Shown in pieces: positions 34,218 to 47,340 of a stretch of DNA of 64,000 bases (its first letter is position 1; the number at the start of each line of letters is the position of its first letter). Below the pieces are notes generated by a model. It worked only from the letters and a program-made list of their open reading frames with translations. It searched no databases and had not been told where the DNA came from. The position numbers were made by a program, and so were the translations under genes. Source of the DNA: Zanthoxylum bungeanum. Taxonomy: Eukaryota; Streptophyta; Magnoliopsida; Sapindales; Rutaceae. The stretch lies in NCBI GenBank assembly GCA_019454045.1, contig SKCR01029077.1, positions 62,001 through 126,000 on the forward strand. Direction: 5' to 3'.

Positions 34218-34739
34218 AAATTTAACATTCTGCATAATCCCATAAAAACTTAACATTTTGCATAATCAAATAAAACTCAACATCAAATACATAACTATAT
34301 TCAGACATTCACAATAAAACTTGAATGAGCAAGAATCAATCAACTCAACTTTAAGTCCTTCCACGACTCAGTGTCACAGATTAGAGTTGGTGAAGCCATT
34401 TGAAATAACCTGCATCAAACAATATGTCATATCAATCATAATATTTCTATTAGTTTGAGGCACTTTGAAGGAATAAATATAAAATTGAAAACTCAAACTG
34501 AATTTCCCTCCAAATTCTAAGGTGCATAAGAGTTGAATGTTATATTTCTACAATCAAGTGATAAATAAAATTTATAAAACAACAATAACGAGCCTCAATG
34601 ATCAATCAGATCATTTTTAAAAAGATAGAGAGGAGATTGATTCAGAATATACAAATAACAAAAATATTATTTAGGTAATACCTGAAGATGAATTGGATGA
34701 GGTGGATAGAGAGCTAATGGAAATATAGAGTGAGGGGGA
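34218..34739. other. AT-rich spacer
   Basis: Short A-rich direct repeats at 34205-34270 (AAAACTTAACATTTTGCATAATC twice with changes). No gene recognised. A purine run GAGTGAGGGGGA immediately precedes the C2 LTR. Confidence 0.45.
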
Positions 34740-35280
34740 TGTTAATTATTTCACCAAAAAGTGCAATAATTAATAATAAAAAATATATTAATTATGTTGG
34801 TGCGTCCCACATGCATAAAAAGAAAATAATAAAAAATTAAAATTCATTATTTGCACAGTGAATCTCATGTCTATAAATAGATGTTTCATTTCATTATTTT
34901 CTTCATTCTATTCTCAACCAAATCATATGTATTATAAGAGAGAAAAATATTGTTTCTTCTTAAGAGTTTGTGAGAGAGTTGTAATTCTTATATTATAAGA
35001 GAGTGTGAGATTGTTCACTCATTGTATTTAGAGAGAAATTGTAAATTTTTTCCACTATAGTGAAATCTTCTACATTTACCCGTGGATGTTTCCCTCACAT
35101 TGAGGGTTTTACCACGTTAAATATGTATCTTATTGCTTTATTTTATTGTTAATATTTATGGTAGGCTAAGTCTTCTGATTATTATCGTATTGTTATATGT
35201 TAGGCAACACCTCTTAAACTAACAATTGTTCTCAATTTCACTTTACTTGCGTGTCAGCTTCAGCCCACGATCCCCTAACA
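34740..35280 (+). repeat. copia C2 5' LTR
   Basis: 541 bp, TGTTAATTATTTCACC...GATCCCCTAACA, followed by a primer site TGGTATCAG (35282-35290). Partner of 26418-26953 after reversing the inversion. Confidence 0.9.
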
Positions 35281-38200
35281 GTGGTATCAGCACTTCAGGT
35301 TCAGGGTTACTATTCACATAGATTATTCACGGGAGATTATTTACATATACGGTATAGTATTATTCACGTATATGGTATAATACTATTCACATATATGATA
35401 TTATTCACGTATATAATACTATTCACATATACGATACTATTCACGATGGAATAGTAAAAGTCGGTTCAAGTGAGAAGCTGATCGTCATCAGAAATATGGC
35501 AGCAACTTTTCCCTACGGAAACTTAAAATAAAAGCAATCTTGAGAAAAGACAATTGCTTAGCGATAATTAGTGAGAGATCAGATGAAATGACTGATGAAA
35601 AATGGAAGAATATGGATGACAACGCTATGGGCAACTTGTATCTAGCCTTAGGAGATTTTGTGTTATCTAGTGTTGTAGAGAAGAGGAATGCAAAAGAGAT
35701 TTGGAATCACTTACCAAATTGTACGAGGTCAAGTCACTACACAATAAGATTTTCTTGAAGATGAGACTTTACACTCTTCGAATGAGTGAGTCCACATCCA
35801 TGACGAATCACATCAACTTGAATACACTATTTTCCCAACTCACTGTGTTGGATTATATTATATCTACAAATGAATGTGCACAGATTCTACTTCAAAGTCC
35901 CTGATTCATATGATCAACTTATCATCAACTTGACAAGTAATGTTGTCACTAGTAATCTAGTCTTTGATGAAGTTGCAGTTGCTGTTCTGGAAGATGAGTC
36001 TAGACGCAAAAATAAGGAAGACAGAGCATCTAGTTCACAACAAGCATAATCATTGTCGATGACAAGAGGGAGATCAACGAAACGTGGCTCAAGTGGGAGT
36101 CAGAACCATGGTAGATCGAAATCAAAAAGTAAGAAGAATGTTAAATGCTATAATTGTGGCAAGAAATGGCACTTCAAGAAAGATTGTTGGAATCTGAAGA
36201 ATGATGTAGAAAAAGCTCATGTTGCAACAAAATCTCAGGGACGTGTTGTAAGTACTTCTAAAGAAGGTGGCACACTTTACAGTGATGTAGCAATGGTGTC
36301 TAATGATAGCAGAAAATAGTTAAATGATGCATGGTTGGTTGATTCTGCAGCAACATGGCACATGACCTCTATGAGAGAATGGTTCTGCCATTATGAACTT
36401 ATCTATGCAGGATCGATTTTTCTAGGCAATGATCATGACTTGAAAATTATTGGGATTGGAGCAATCAAAAGAAAGATGTAAGATGGCACTATCCACACTG
36501 TACAAGATGTTCGACATCTTATGGGAATGAAGAAAAATCTTCTGTCAGTTGGACAATTAGATGACCTCGAATACAAGACCGTTGTTGAAAATGAGGTATT
36601 AAAGATGATGAAAAGAGCACTAACAGTCTTGAAATCTGAAAAGATCTCAGCAAACTTGTATATGTTCTTGGAAGACTTAATTCATGAAGCAACTGCATCG
36701 ATGGCCTCACTGGATTCTGGATAGGAAGCTTCAATGTTGTGGCATTAGAAACTATGTCACATTTCAGAAGAATGAATGAAAATTCTTGTCAATCAAAAGG
36801 TATTCCCAGACTTGAAAGCGGTTAGTCTACCATTTTATGAGCATTGTGTTACAAGTAAGAAAAACATATTAAAATTCAGCAAATTAAGTGCACCTCGTAA
36901 AACTATTTTAGAATTGATTCACTCTGATGTTTGGGAAGTACCGGTTCAATCTATGGGGAAAACAAAATATTTTGTATCATTTATTGACAATATTTCTAGA
37001 AGATGTTCGGTGTACTCGATCAAAAATAAGTCAGATGTGATGTTAGTTTTCAAAAACTTCAAAGCACAAATGGAAGTGGAAACTGAAAGAAGAATCAAAT
37101 GTTTAAGAACATATAATGGAGGAGAATATTGTCGCAATGATTTTGATGCATATTGTCAGCAAGAAGGCATCAAAAGGCAAACTATTACATCATACACTCT
37201 TCAACAAAATGGTGTGGGAGAAAGGATGAATAGAACGTTGCTAGAAAGAGTAAGAGTTATGCTCAAAACAACTAGTCTACCAAAGTACTTTTGGGCAGAA
37301 GCAGTTCATACAACATGCTATATTGCAAATAAATCTCCATCAACATCAAATGATTTGAAGACACCGATGGAAATGTGGAGTCGAAAACTAGCTAATTACT
37401 CATCTCTTCATATTTTTGGTTGTCATGTATACGTGATATACAACGCTCAAGAAAGAACAAAGTTAGATCCAAAATCTAGAAAATGTATTTTCTTGGGTTA
37501 TGTTGATGGAGTAAATGAGTATCGCTTGTGGGATCCCACTACCCATAAGATCATCATCAGCAGGGATGTGATATTTGCAGAAGATCAACTTTAGAAAGAA
37601 GGAAATGATAGCACTTCAAAAGAAAGTACAAAGACTACAACAGTACTGGTGGAAAATAATCCAGAACAATAAAATTTAGATTCTTCTGAAGCAACACCAG
37701 AGCAGAAGGTACCAAAACCAATTGAGTTTTAAGCTTCTGAAGCTCGCCGATCAACTCGAGAGAGAAGACCTCCAGGTTGGCACTCAGAGTATGTTACGAA
37801 GAGTAACATTGTATACTATCTTCTAAAAGAGGATGAAGAACCATCAACTTTCCATGAAGTTACAAATGGCGTAAGTACATCTTTGTGGATGACAGTAATG
37901 CAAGAAGAAATATATGGGATCTAGTATCGTTACCACGTTGAAGAAAAACCATTGGAAATAAATGGGTCTACAAGATCAAGCGAGATAACAATAATCAAGT
38001 GGAGCGGTATCGTGCACGATTGGTGGTAAAAAAAATATGCTCAGAAAGAATGGATTGATTTCAATGAGATATTTTCTCTGATGGTTCGACTTACAACTGT
38101 CAGAGTAGTCATGATTATTTGTGCTACTTTTGACCTACATCTGGAAGAAATGGATGTAAAAATTATATTTCTTCATGAAGAACTTGAAGGATAAATTTAT

Positions 38201-39026
38201 ATGCTCCAACCAGAAGGTTTTGCTGAAATAGGCAAGGAGAACTTGGTTTTCAGGTTGAACGAATCTCTATACGGTCTCAAACAAGCACCGAGATATTGAT
38301 ATAAGAGATTTGATTCCTTCATTATTTGCATTGGGTATAACAGACTCAGTTCAGACCATTGAACATATTACAAGAGGTTTGGAAATAATAACTTTATTAT
38401 TTTGCTGCTGTATGTGGATGACATGTTAGTAGCAGGCCCTAACAAAGATCGAATCCAACAATTAAATACACATTTAGCTAGAGAGTTTTACATGAAGGAT
38501 TTGGGACCAACTAACAAGATTTTAGGGATGCAAATACACCGAGACAGAAATAACATAAAGATTTGGCTTTCTCAGAAAAATTACTTGAAGAAATTCTTAC
38601 GGCGGTTCGATATGGAAGATTGTAAGCCAATTTCTACTTCTCTTCATGTTAATTTCAAGTTATCCTCATTTATGTGTCCTAGCAATGAAGCTGAAAGGAA
38701 AGAGATGTCTTGAGTACCGTATACATCAGCAGTAGGAAGCTTAATGTACATCATGATTTGTTCAAGAACAGACATTGCACAAACAGTAAGAGCAATTAGT
38801 CGTTTTATCGCGAATCCTGGTAGAGAGCATTGAAATGATGTTAAGAGGATCATTAGATATATCAAAGGAACCTCAGATGATGCATTATATTATGGATGAT
38901 CAGAATTAGATGTCAGAGATTACGTGGATTCAGATTTTGCAGGAGGAGCAGTGTGTTGGGTATCCAAGTTACAGAGTATTGTGGCATTGTCTACAACAGC
39001 AGCTGAATACATGACAGCTACACAAG
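35281..39026 (+). pseudogene. copia C2 gag-pol, 5' portion
   Basis: Tork/Tnt1-like polyprotein in order: gag (35500-35990; MTDEKWKNMDDNAMGNLYLAL), zinc knuckle CYNCGKKWHFKKDC (near 36150), protease (WLVDSAATWHMTS, 36325), pre-integrase, integrase (36776-37594), reverse transcriptase with intact YVDDMLVAG (near 38405) and RNase H up to STTAAEYMTATQ, stopping at ACAAG (39022-39026). The integrase second catalytic Asp (DNGGEY) is Tyr here (YNGGEY). About ten stops or shifts. The reading frame is still easy to follow, so this copy decayed recently compared with C1. Confidence 0.9.
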
Positions 39027-39685
39027 TGTAGGCATTGCATTTTTGCATGTGAAACCCGATGATGAGTCTCAGTTGGAGGCATTACCTTTTTAGTTAAGGA
39101 TATTGTGGGAAACGGTCGTTAGAAGGGAATCGGCATTTCGTTAGATCCTTATTCACTTGTTTAGCGTCAAACTCACTTGTTGGACCTCCGTTTAGAGCAC
39201 CTTTGGCCCAAAAAAAAAACCCGCAAACCTTTTAACCTTGGCCCAAAACCCTTGCCACCCACCTAAGCCCACTCACCAAACCAACACAACACCTAGCCCA
39301 CCAAGAGAGGCCCACACGCCCATAGCCCCTAAAATACACACAAATTAAATCAAATATTAATTAAATTAAATATTAATTAAATAAAATATTAATTAATTGA
39401 TATACCAAATTAAATAAGACATAAAATATAGTCATACCTAATTAAGATAAATCACATATTGTAACTTCCTAATCCAAAATATTATATACTAAATTAAAGA
39501 AATATTATGCCTAATTAAAATCAATCATAACCAATTAAAATATTGTATTCCTAAACCAAGCAAATCAAATATTCAACCTTCCAAATTCACCAAAATTTGT
39601 CCCCCCAATCAATCAAATCATTTCCTTGTTTGACACCAAATCCAATCTTTTCCTTGTGAGACAAGGGGAAGCCCTAACCCTTCTC

Positions 39686-39692
39686 TATATAA
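39686..39692 (+). promoter_or_regulatory. TATA box in element D
   Basis: TCTATATAAACAACC, a canonical plant LTR TATA context, 660 bp from the start of D. Confidence 0.5.
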
Positions 39693-40648
39693 ACAACCTC
39701 TAACCAAGACATGCATTCCCTTCAGAATACACAACTCACAGCATGAAATCCTTGACATTACACGCAAATCATAAGAAAAATAGCAAACAATTCTCTTCAT
39801 CTCCACCCTCACATTACCGAAAACAACAAGCCTTCAAACACTCCCTCACATTATCGAAAGACACAGCCTGATACAGCAGCCATATAATCGAAATACAGCA
39901 GCCAAAACACTCTATACACAGCAGCCAAATAACGCCAAAAACAACAGCTACATCACCGAAATTTAGCCATCCAAACAACCCCCTAAAACACCTCAAACCA
40001 GTAGTAAAAACCACACTGCAGTGAACACAAAAACTGCACTCTAAGCCTCCTTAAAAAATCGAAAAACACAGCCCTTAGACCCCCTAAAAAATGTAAAAAT
40101 AGTAGCTTTGAAGACCTGAAACAGTAAACAGAAATACAGAGAAAACAGCAGCAAAACGGAGGTCAAACAGCAAGCAAAATAGCGAAACAACGAGCTAAGA
40201 CGCTAAGCCAGTGAAACGAAAAAAGTGAGGAGCTTTAACCCTTCAGATCTCCGCGAAACGCAAGTCCGAAAGTCGGAAAAAAAGGTTAGACCTGTGGGTA
40301 TTTTTTCACACTCGTTTTCAGTTTTATTTTTATTATTTATTGAGTATTGTTCGCATGATTATTATGTTAAAACGCATGTTGTGGCCCTTGAGTAGATAAA
40401 TATGCATGTATTACGAAATATTGTATGTTGTGGCCTTGGAATAAAATGAAAGATGTGTCAACTCTCGCGGTATATCGGATGGAAACCCGGACATAAATTT
40501 CATAGCCGATTCCGAATGGACGGTAGTATGATCTGTACTCGGGATATAACTCCACGTACCGCTTGAGTAAACGGCACATTCTCCTGTTTTATGTTGCTTT
40601 GATTTATTTATTATTCGTCATTTAAATTCTGCATGTTATTTGTTTATG

Positions 40649-41140
40649 TAATGATGTGATCGAGCGCATGGGCTTAGTAAGTTGGATTAAAGGTCCCCTA
40701 TTCTGAGGGGTTAAAATCCTTTACCACGATGCTTTGCCATGCCGATTAATGTATATTCGGTTGAATGTAAGATGTGTTCAATCGTGTATACGAAGTCTGA
40801 TGTTATTGTCTTTATTTTTATATGCATGATGTGATCGAGCGCATGGGCTTAGTAAGTTGGATTAAAAGTTCCCTATTCTGAGGGGTTAAAATCCTTTACC
40901 ACGATGCTTCGCCGCGCCGATTAATGTATATTCGGTTGAATGTAAGATGTGTTCAATCGGGTATACGAAGTCCGATGTTATTGTCTTTATTTTTATATGC
41001 ATGATGTGATCGAGCGCATGTGCTTAGTAAGTTGGATTAAAGGTCCCCAATTTTGAGCGCCGCGTCGATTGGTGTATATTCGATTGGATGCGAGATGAGT
41101 TCAATCGGATACGTGAGGTCCTACATTGTGGATTTGTTTA
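40649..41140. repeat. 175-bp tandem repeat, about 2.7 copies
   Basis: GATGTGATCGAGCGCATG recurs at about 40653, 40828 and 41003 with a period of exactly 175 bp. The first two units are nearly identical; the third has an internal deletion and more changes. Confidence 0.92.
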
Positions 41141-41157
41141 TCTATGAATGTGTTGCA

Positions 41158-41396
41158 TGCATCAGGTCTGATTCCGTTCGAACGCGTTCTCGAACGCTAT
41201 ACGAACGCGAACCTTCTGTTAACCGTTCGAACGCGTTCTCAAACGCTACGCAAATACGCACGCATTTTCTTAGTGTTTCATGCATCAGGTCTGGCTCCGT
41301 TCGAACGCGTTCTCGAACACTATAGGAACGCGAACCTTCTGTTTACCGTTCGAACGCGTTCTCGAACGCTACGCGAACGCGCACCCACTGAATTGA
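41158..41396. repeat. 123-bp tandem pair with palindromic core
   Basis: Two copies starting GCATCAGGTCTG (41159 and 41282), each holding two copies of CCGTTCGAACGCGTTCTCGAACGCTA-like sequence. The core is made of nested palindromes (CGTTCGAACG, AACGCGTT). Confidence 0.9.
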
Positions 41397-41785
41397 GTCA
41401 TTTTCATCAGATTTCGTGCATAATTGTTCCTAGTAGTTATCCCTTCGTATGATGAACCTGATTGCTTCTCTGTATTACACAAGATGGTGTAAGTGTCGTT
41501 CATCTGTATTCCCCACATGTATGAGTACAATGTGTTTATTAACTTGTATGCTTGCCGTATGTTAATTTATCTTTATGTATGCAAATTGAGACATAGATTA
41601 CATGCAAATAGGCTGTATGAAAATTCGGATATGTGTTACATGTAAATTTAGATGAACTTGTTGATGTATGCATGCGAACTTAGGGGTAAATCATCCTTGG
41701 AAATATGTTGCTTAGGCTTGGTTAGATTATTGCACAAATCATTTTATTACAAGTGGCATAAGTAAGGGACCATTCTGAACCCAAC

Positions 41786-44700
41786 GGTTTGACAATCATT
41801 TATGCTTCATGCAATGATACTTTAATTATGTCGTCAAAACTAAGGATTAGATCATTATACCATGATGATGAAATTGAAGATCTTCATAGATCTAACCTTA
41901 GATCTTAGAAGTACGAATTGCAAAAGATGCTCTTACGCTCACGTATGTTAGAGGGTACATCTGACGAACACTAGGTGTCACAGATGATTGCTGACATCGA
42001 ACAGCTAGGTTAGCTGGGCATTACCTACGTGGCCGAGACTTCCAAAGATTTGATCTTATAGTCTCTAACCGAATGTTGGGGCAGGTTCATTATGAACCAA
42101 GAGAAAACTCTTGGAGAGTTGATGGCTATGCTCAATGAGGCAGAGCCAGAGCTTCTAAAACGGGCAAAGACAAAATCATCACAGTCTTCTAGAAAGACAA
42201 AAGACATATCCCAAGATGTCTGCCTAAATTATGGCAAACGGGGTCACTAGAAGCGTGACTGCCATATGGACAAGGCAAACATGAAGGAAGTGAAGACGAG
42301 CAAGGCTCCGGCTTCGGGTATGTTTGTTATAAACATGTCTACTGCTGGTTTTAAAATTAGATTTTAGATACTGGATGTGGTACATAAATATATGTATTGA
42401 TGTGCAGAATCTGCTGATTAGCAGGAGACTGGCTTCAGATGAGATCGACATGCGAGTCGGAAATGGGACGAGAGTCGCTGTTTTAACCGTAGAAACCTAA
42501 GTTTTGGAACTTCCCTTTGGACATGTACTTAAATTAGGAAACTGTTATAATGTATCTAGTTTGACTAGAAACATTATCTCTATATCTAGTATAACCCGTT
42601 GCGGGTATACCTTTATATTCTAGAACACTAAGTGTTTTAGTTTATAAAAATGATATGAGATATACACATTAGATGTGAATAACAGTATTTATATTTTGAA
42701 TATAAACAAATCTCAAACATATAATATGACAAACAAATAGCTCAAACTGAATTAATCAGATGAGACTTATTTGTGACATTGTTGTCTGGGACACATTAAA
42801 CAAGACTCGTATATCCACACTTTCGAAGAGTGGATACTAGGATGGATTTGATTCTAATTCAAATGATGTCTACAAATCTAGTTAATTAGGCAAAATGCCT
42901 AAAACATCTTTTACTTGGTAAAAGTGCAAGTGCCACCGATCTGTTAGCCCTCGTTCATAGTGACGTTGGTGGGCCCATGTCTAGCTAGGCTAGAGGTGGA
43001 TATGAATACTTCGAAACCTTTACGGATGTGGCATCGCGTTACGGTTATGTGTTTCTTGTGAAACACAAATCGAAATTTTTTGATAAATTCAAAGAGTTTC
43101 GACACGAAGTAGAAAAACAGACCGGTAGGAGTATTAAAAAATCACAATTGGACCGTGATGGAAATACTTAAGCAATAAGTTTCTCGACTATTTGAAAGAG
43201 TATGGTATTCTTTCATAGTGGACTCCTCACGAAACACCTCAATTTGACGGTGTGTCCGAACAGAGAAACCGAATTTTGTTGGACATGATAAGGTTAATGA
43301 TGAGTCGCTTTGAGCTACCAATTCCCTTCACGGGATACGCATTAAACAGTGCAATACTTATTTTGAATAAGGTTCCATGAAAATCTGTTAGACATACTTC
43401 ATATTAGATATGAACAGGAAAGAAACCGGATTTCACATTCCTGAAGATTTGGGAATGCTGGGCATACATTTGGATGGTACCAAATTAGAACCCAAATCGG
43501 ATAAGTGCCTATTTGTAGGTTGTCCTAGGGAAACCAAAGTATAGTACTTATACAACTCACAAGAGAACAATTCAATTGTTGCTCTCCATGCGGTTTTCCT
43601 AAGAGGAATTCCTATATGCAGTGGTAAGTGGGAGGAAAGTAAAACTCGATGAAAATCGGAGTAATACTGTTCCAGACACCAAATCCTCACGGAACACCAA
43701 CAGTTCATCAGGGATGAAACTGTACCATAATCTTCGAATACACAAGAACCGCGTAAGTCGGAGAGAGTCAGAAAGCAACCTGGGAGGTATGGGTTTCTGA
43801 TCTCACCTCATGAAGATGTCAATCTTATTGAGGAATACGAATTGGCTACGTATGAGGAAGTGATACAAGGTATCGACTCCCTATTATGGCAAAGTGCCAT
43901 GAAGTCCGAAATGGATTACATGTATACCAACCAAGTTTAGACACTGGTTGATGTACTATAAGGCATTGTGCCTAATGATACTATATGAGTCTTCAAGGAA
44001 GACATACATGGATGGCAACATACAAACATACAAAGCTAGGCTTGTAGCGAAAGGGTATCGTCAACGACATAATGTCGATTACGACAAAACCTTTTATCCG
44101 TTGCCATGATTAAATCCATTTGGATAATGCTTGCTAATGCTGCATATTTCCTTTATGAAATATGGCACATGGACGTCAAAATCGCTTTCCTTAAACGGAA
44201 ACTTTTTGGAGGATGTTTGCAACATCCTGACGGTTTTGTCGTACCAAAACATACAAACAAGGTTTGCAAGTTAAATCGATCCATTAATGGATTGAAGCAA
44301 GCATTGTGTTCTTGGAACCAACGTTTTGATAAGATCATAATGGTATATGATTTCATTCAAAACGAATATGATTCTTGTGTATATAAGAAGGTTAGTGGGA
44401 GCGCAGTGACAATGATTGTCCTATATAATGATGACATATCATTTCTTGGAAATGACATTCCCATAATACAATCGGTGAAAGCTTGGCTTTCATGAAAATT
44501 CTCCATAGACTACTTGGGAGAGACAATCTTTATTCTAGGAATAAGGATCTACTGGGATAGATCTAAAAGTTGTTGGCACTCTCCGAGAACTCGTACATTG
44601 AAATACATGTACGTGACCTGGTGTGTCATAGGCTTTGATCATATGGAGTCACAATCAGGCCAATCCAGATGATGGTCACTGGATTGATGTTAAGAACATC

Positions 44701-45233
44701 CTTAAGTATCTTAGATGAACTAAGGATGCTTTCTTAAGCTATGGAGAATGAGAACTTGAAGTGACAGGGTTCACCGTTGCAAGTTTCCTAACCGACAAAA
44801 ACAATTATAAGTCGTAATAAGGGTACTATATAGTTTGAATAATGGAACAGTGAGCTGGAAATCTTCCAAGCAAGATACTGTTGCCGAATAAACAACAAAA
44901 GCGGAATATTGTTACAGCTGAGGCAGCAAAAGAAGCAATTTTGGATCTATAAAATTCCTAATTAGATTAGGAGTAGTTCTGTTAGCAGCTGAGCTAGGCT
45001 ACAGTACAGGCTAAGGAACCGCGGTCTCATCAACGATCCAAGTATATACTTCAACTATTTCATCTGATTCATCGGATCATACATCGTGGCGATGTGATGA
45101 TCGAATAAATCGCATCAGATGATAACCTTGCAAATCCGCTGACGAAAGTTGTTTCTCAGCAGAAGTTTAAGCGACCCGTACATAGTTAAGGTGTAGAACA
45201 CTTGAGTGATTGGCTATAGGCCAAGTGGGAGAT
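41786..45233 (+). pseudogene. C1 copy 2, gag-pol 3' portion
   Basis: Broken + strand frames: gag end and knuckle remnant (CLNYGKRGH.KRDC near 42220), protease region, integrase (42980-43330), reverse transcriptase (44106-44495; VKIAFLKRKLF, VPKHTNKVCKLNRSI, QNEYDSCVYKKVSGSA) with a damaged YVDD box (YNDD), RNase H remnant and polypurine tract AAGTGGGAGATTG before the LTR. It mirrors 6722-10020 of C1 copy 1. Its 5' part is at 27479-31361. Confidence 0.85.
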
Positions 45234-47170
45234 TGTTGGACAATTATGACCCATAGCATCAATATTTGTACAGAATATGGTGTTGTATAAATTAACTATG
45301 TGACAAAGGAAATTGCTATTTTATCATTTGTAATTAGATTACCAAGGTATATAAATGATAAAAGTCCATATGATTACTACTAGATTAATAAGATATGAGA
45401 CAATATTAATCCACTAAGGTTTAATCATTAAATATCCCTAATCGTAGTATTATCGAGACTGGACATCGATAATGCGAAATAGACTAGTATTGCACTTGTG
45501 CGCGTTGTGGGAGCATAACGGCATAGTTCTCACATATTTAAGTATTTGATACTTATGCAAGTGTGATAGGAGGTTGTGTTTACCGATGGTACGGAAACAG
45601 CTTTGCTCTGGATAGACCCATCGGAATCCCATTGGTAGTATGACTATGTGTCTATGAGAATCCGAATCAGGGTAGGTGTATTTGGTCTTAACCTGAGACT
45701 TGCATCGCTAATACTTGGGACAATCAATATACTTTGGTTTTGGTCGTCCGAGGCTTTAACAGATTATGTGTACGCCTCTTCTGGGTATACTGAGAATCGT
45801 AATGTATTGGGTGTGATGTCAAGATAGAAGTATCACTCCAGTCATATGGAGATGATGATCACATAGGATACGGAACTAGTACTATTTAGTACTGCAGTCA
45901 TCGGGATAATATGACTAGGTCATGATTATCCGATTATAGAGACTAATTACCAGAGATCCGATATATGCTTCGTACGGGGCAGATACAATTACAGCCCTAG
46001 GTCTAGCATGTGATATCGATACTGGATCGTAATACGCAATACTACGTATGCTACGTCTGACATAGATTACATATTCCTTAAAAGAATATTTCTGGAGAAT
46101 TTGGTAGGCACGGCGCTTTGCTAGAAGCCAACCATGTCTTGTAAATCGATAAGAACGTGGTACTGGGTACGCACGTGTTCAGATAGTCCGACGACCGGAT
46201 TTACTGCCAACATATCCAGGGATCTCATGGGTCGCTTCCCGAAGATTCACCGATGACGTATGACTCGAACATAATTAATCTGGGATTAATTAGAAGAGAG
46301 AGAAAATTAATATAGGATTAATTACGGCGATAATTTTATCTGGGATAAAATTCAATTAATAGAGAGAGAACGATTAATTCGGAATTAATCGATAAAATAA
46401 TATATTCGATATATTAAATGAAATTAGATTTCATAACGAAATTAAAATTGGATTTTAATTTGGGCGAACGAATTAATTTAGAATTAATTCGCGAGCGACT
46501 TTAATAGTAATTTTGCTAGGCATAATTATTTAATTAAATTTGATTTAATTAAGTCGCAACGGAAAAATTCGTTAATTCGAAATTAACGAACCCGAGCTCG
46601 GAATGTATTTTGCGGGCCCACCCGTATTTTGAATCAAGTGGGGCCTACCACAAGTCACATCATCTTATCAACTTTGTCAAACTTTTTGATTGATGGGAGT
46701 TGTTGGTAGTTGATGACTTGTAAAACACTTTAGCTTGATTTATGATAGACTTTTACCAATTTTGATTATTTTTTATATATGTTTTTTGATTTTTTGAAAA
46801 TCAAATGATAAGTCAAAAAAATCACAAAAAACTCTCTCATTCCTTGCAATTGGCGTGAACATTGGCCAAATTTTCTCTTCTTGGGCGTGAACCTAGGGTT
46901 CATTTCCTTTGATTTTTGATTCAAAAATCAATAATGCTAGCACATCAAATGAGTCATTCAAAGGTGTTAGGGACACTAACCCTTGAGTTTGGAATTCAAG
47001 AACAAGCTTGGAAGCTCCACATACAATTCAAAGAAAGCTTGGAGCAACTTCTCAAAGGAAAAGTTTTGAACTCTCCACCTACATCCAATCCGTTCAATGT
47101 AAGTATTTATGCTACTTCTTTGCCTATTCACATCATTTTATGCTTAATTATCTTGGATTTTGTTCTTTGA
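45234..47170 (+). repeat. C1 copy 2, 3' LTR
   Basis: 1937 bp, TGTTGGACAATTATGACCC...TTTTGTTCTTTGA, partner of 29411-31361. The last seven bases of the LTR (GAACCCA) are missing and GGCAA, the target duplication, follows at once. Confidence 0.88.
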
Positions 47171-47340
47171 GGCAAAGAGTTGACCGAACCACTATAAACC
47201 ATCGCTGTCAAATTTCTCTATCCCTTAACTCTTTAATTATCGCAAGTTTATTTTATATTTGCATATTATTTAGTAAGTTTCATTTTGATAATATATTGTG
47301 ATTGAGAAATTGATTATTAAGTTGGTAAATCTACTAACTT
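47171..47340 (+). repeat. C3-type LTR fragment, continuation
   Basis: TTGACCGAACCACTATAAACC...TTTAATTATCGCAAGTTT...ATTGAGAAATTGATTATTAAGTTGGTAAA matches the C3 LTR (reverse complement of 20945-20780), continuing from where the piece at 31362 stops, but in opposite orientation. Confidence 0.75.

Larger units (their letters stand above)
39027..41785 (+). repeat. solo-LTR-like element D, main part
   Basis: Begins TGTAGGCATTGC directly after the ACAAG duplication. It has an LTR-like build: A-rich upstream part, TATA box (TATATAA, 39686-39692), transcribed-region-like part with repeated ACAGCAGCCAAA words (39840-40200), then two tandem arrays. It stops near 41785 where C1 sequence starts. Its end lies at 27312-27478. 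Joined, D would be about 2.9 kb with TG...CA ends; no primer site or protein-coding region was seen. Confidence 0.65.
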
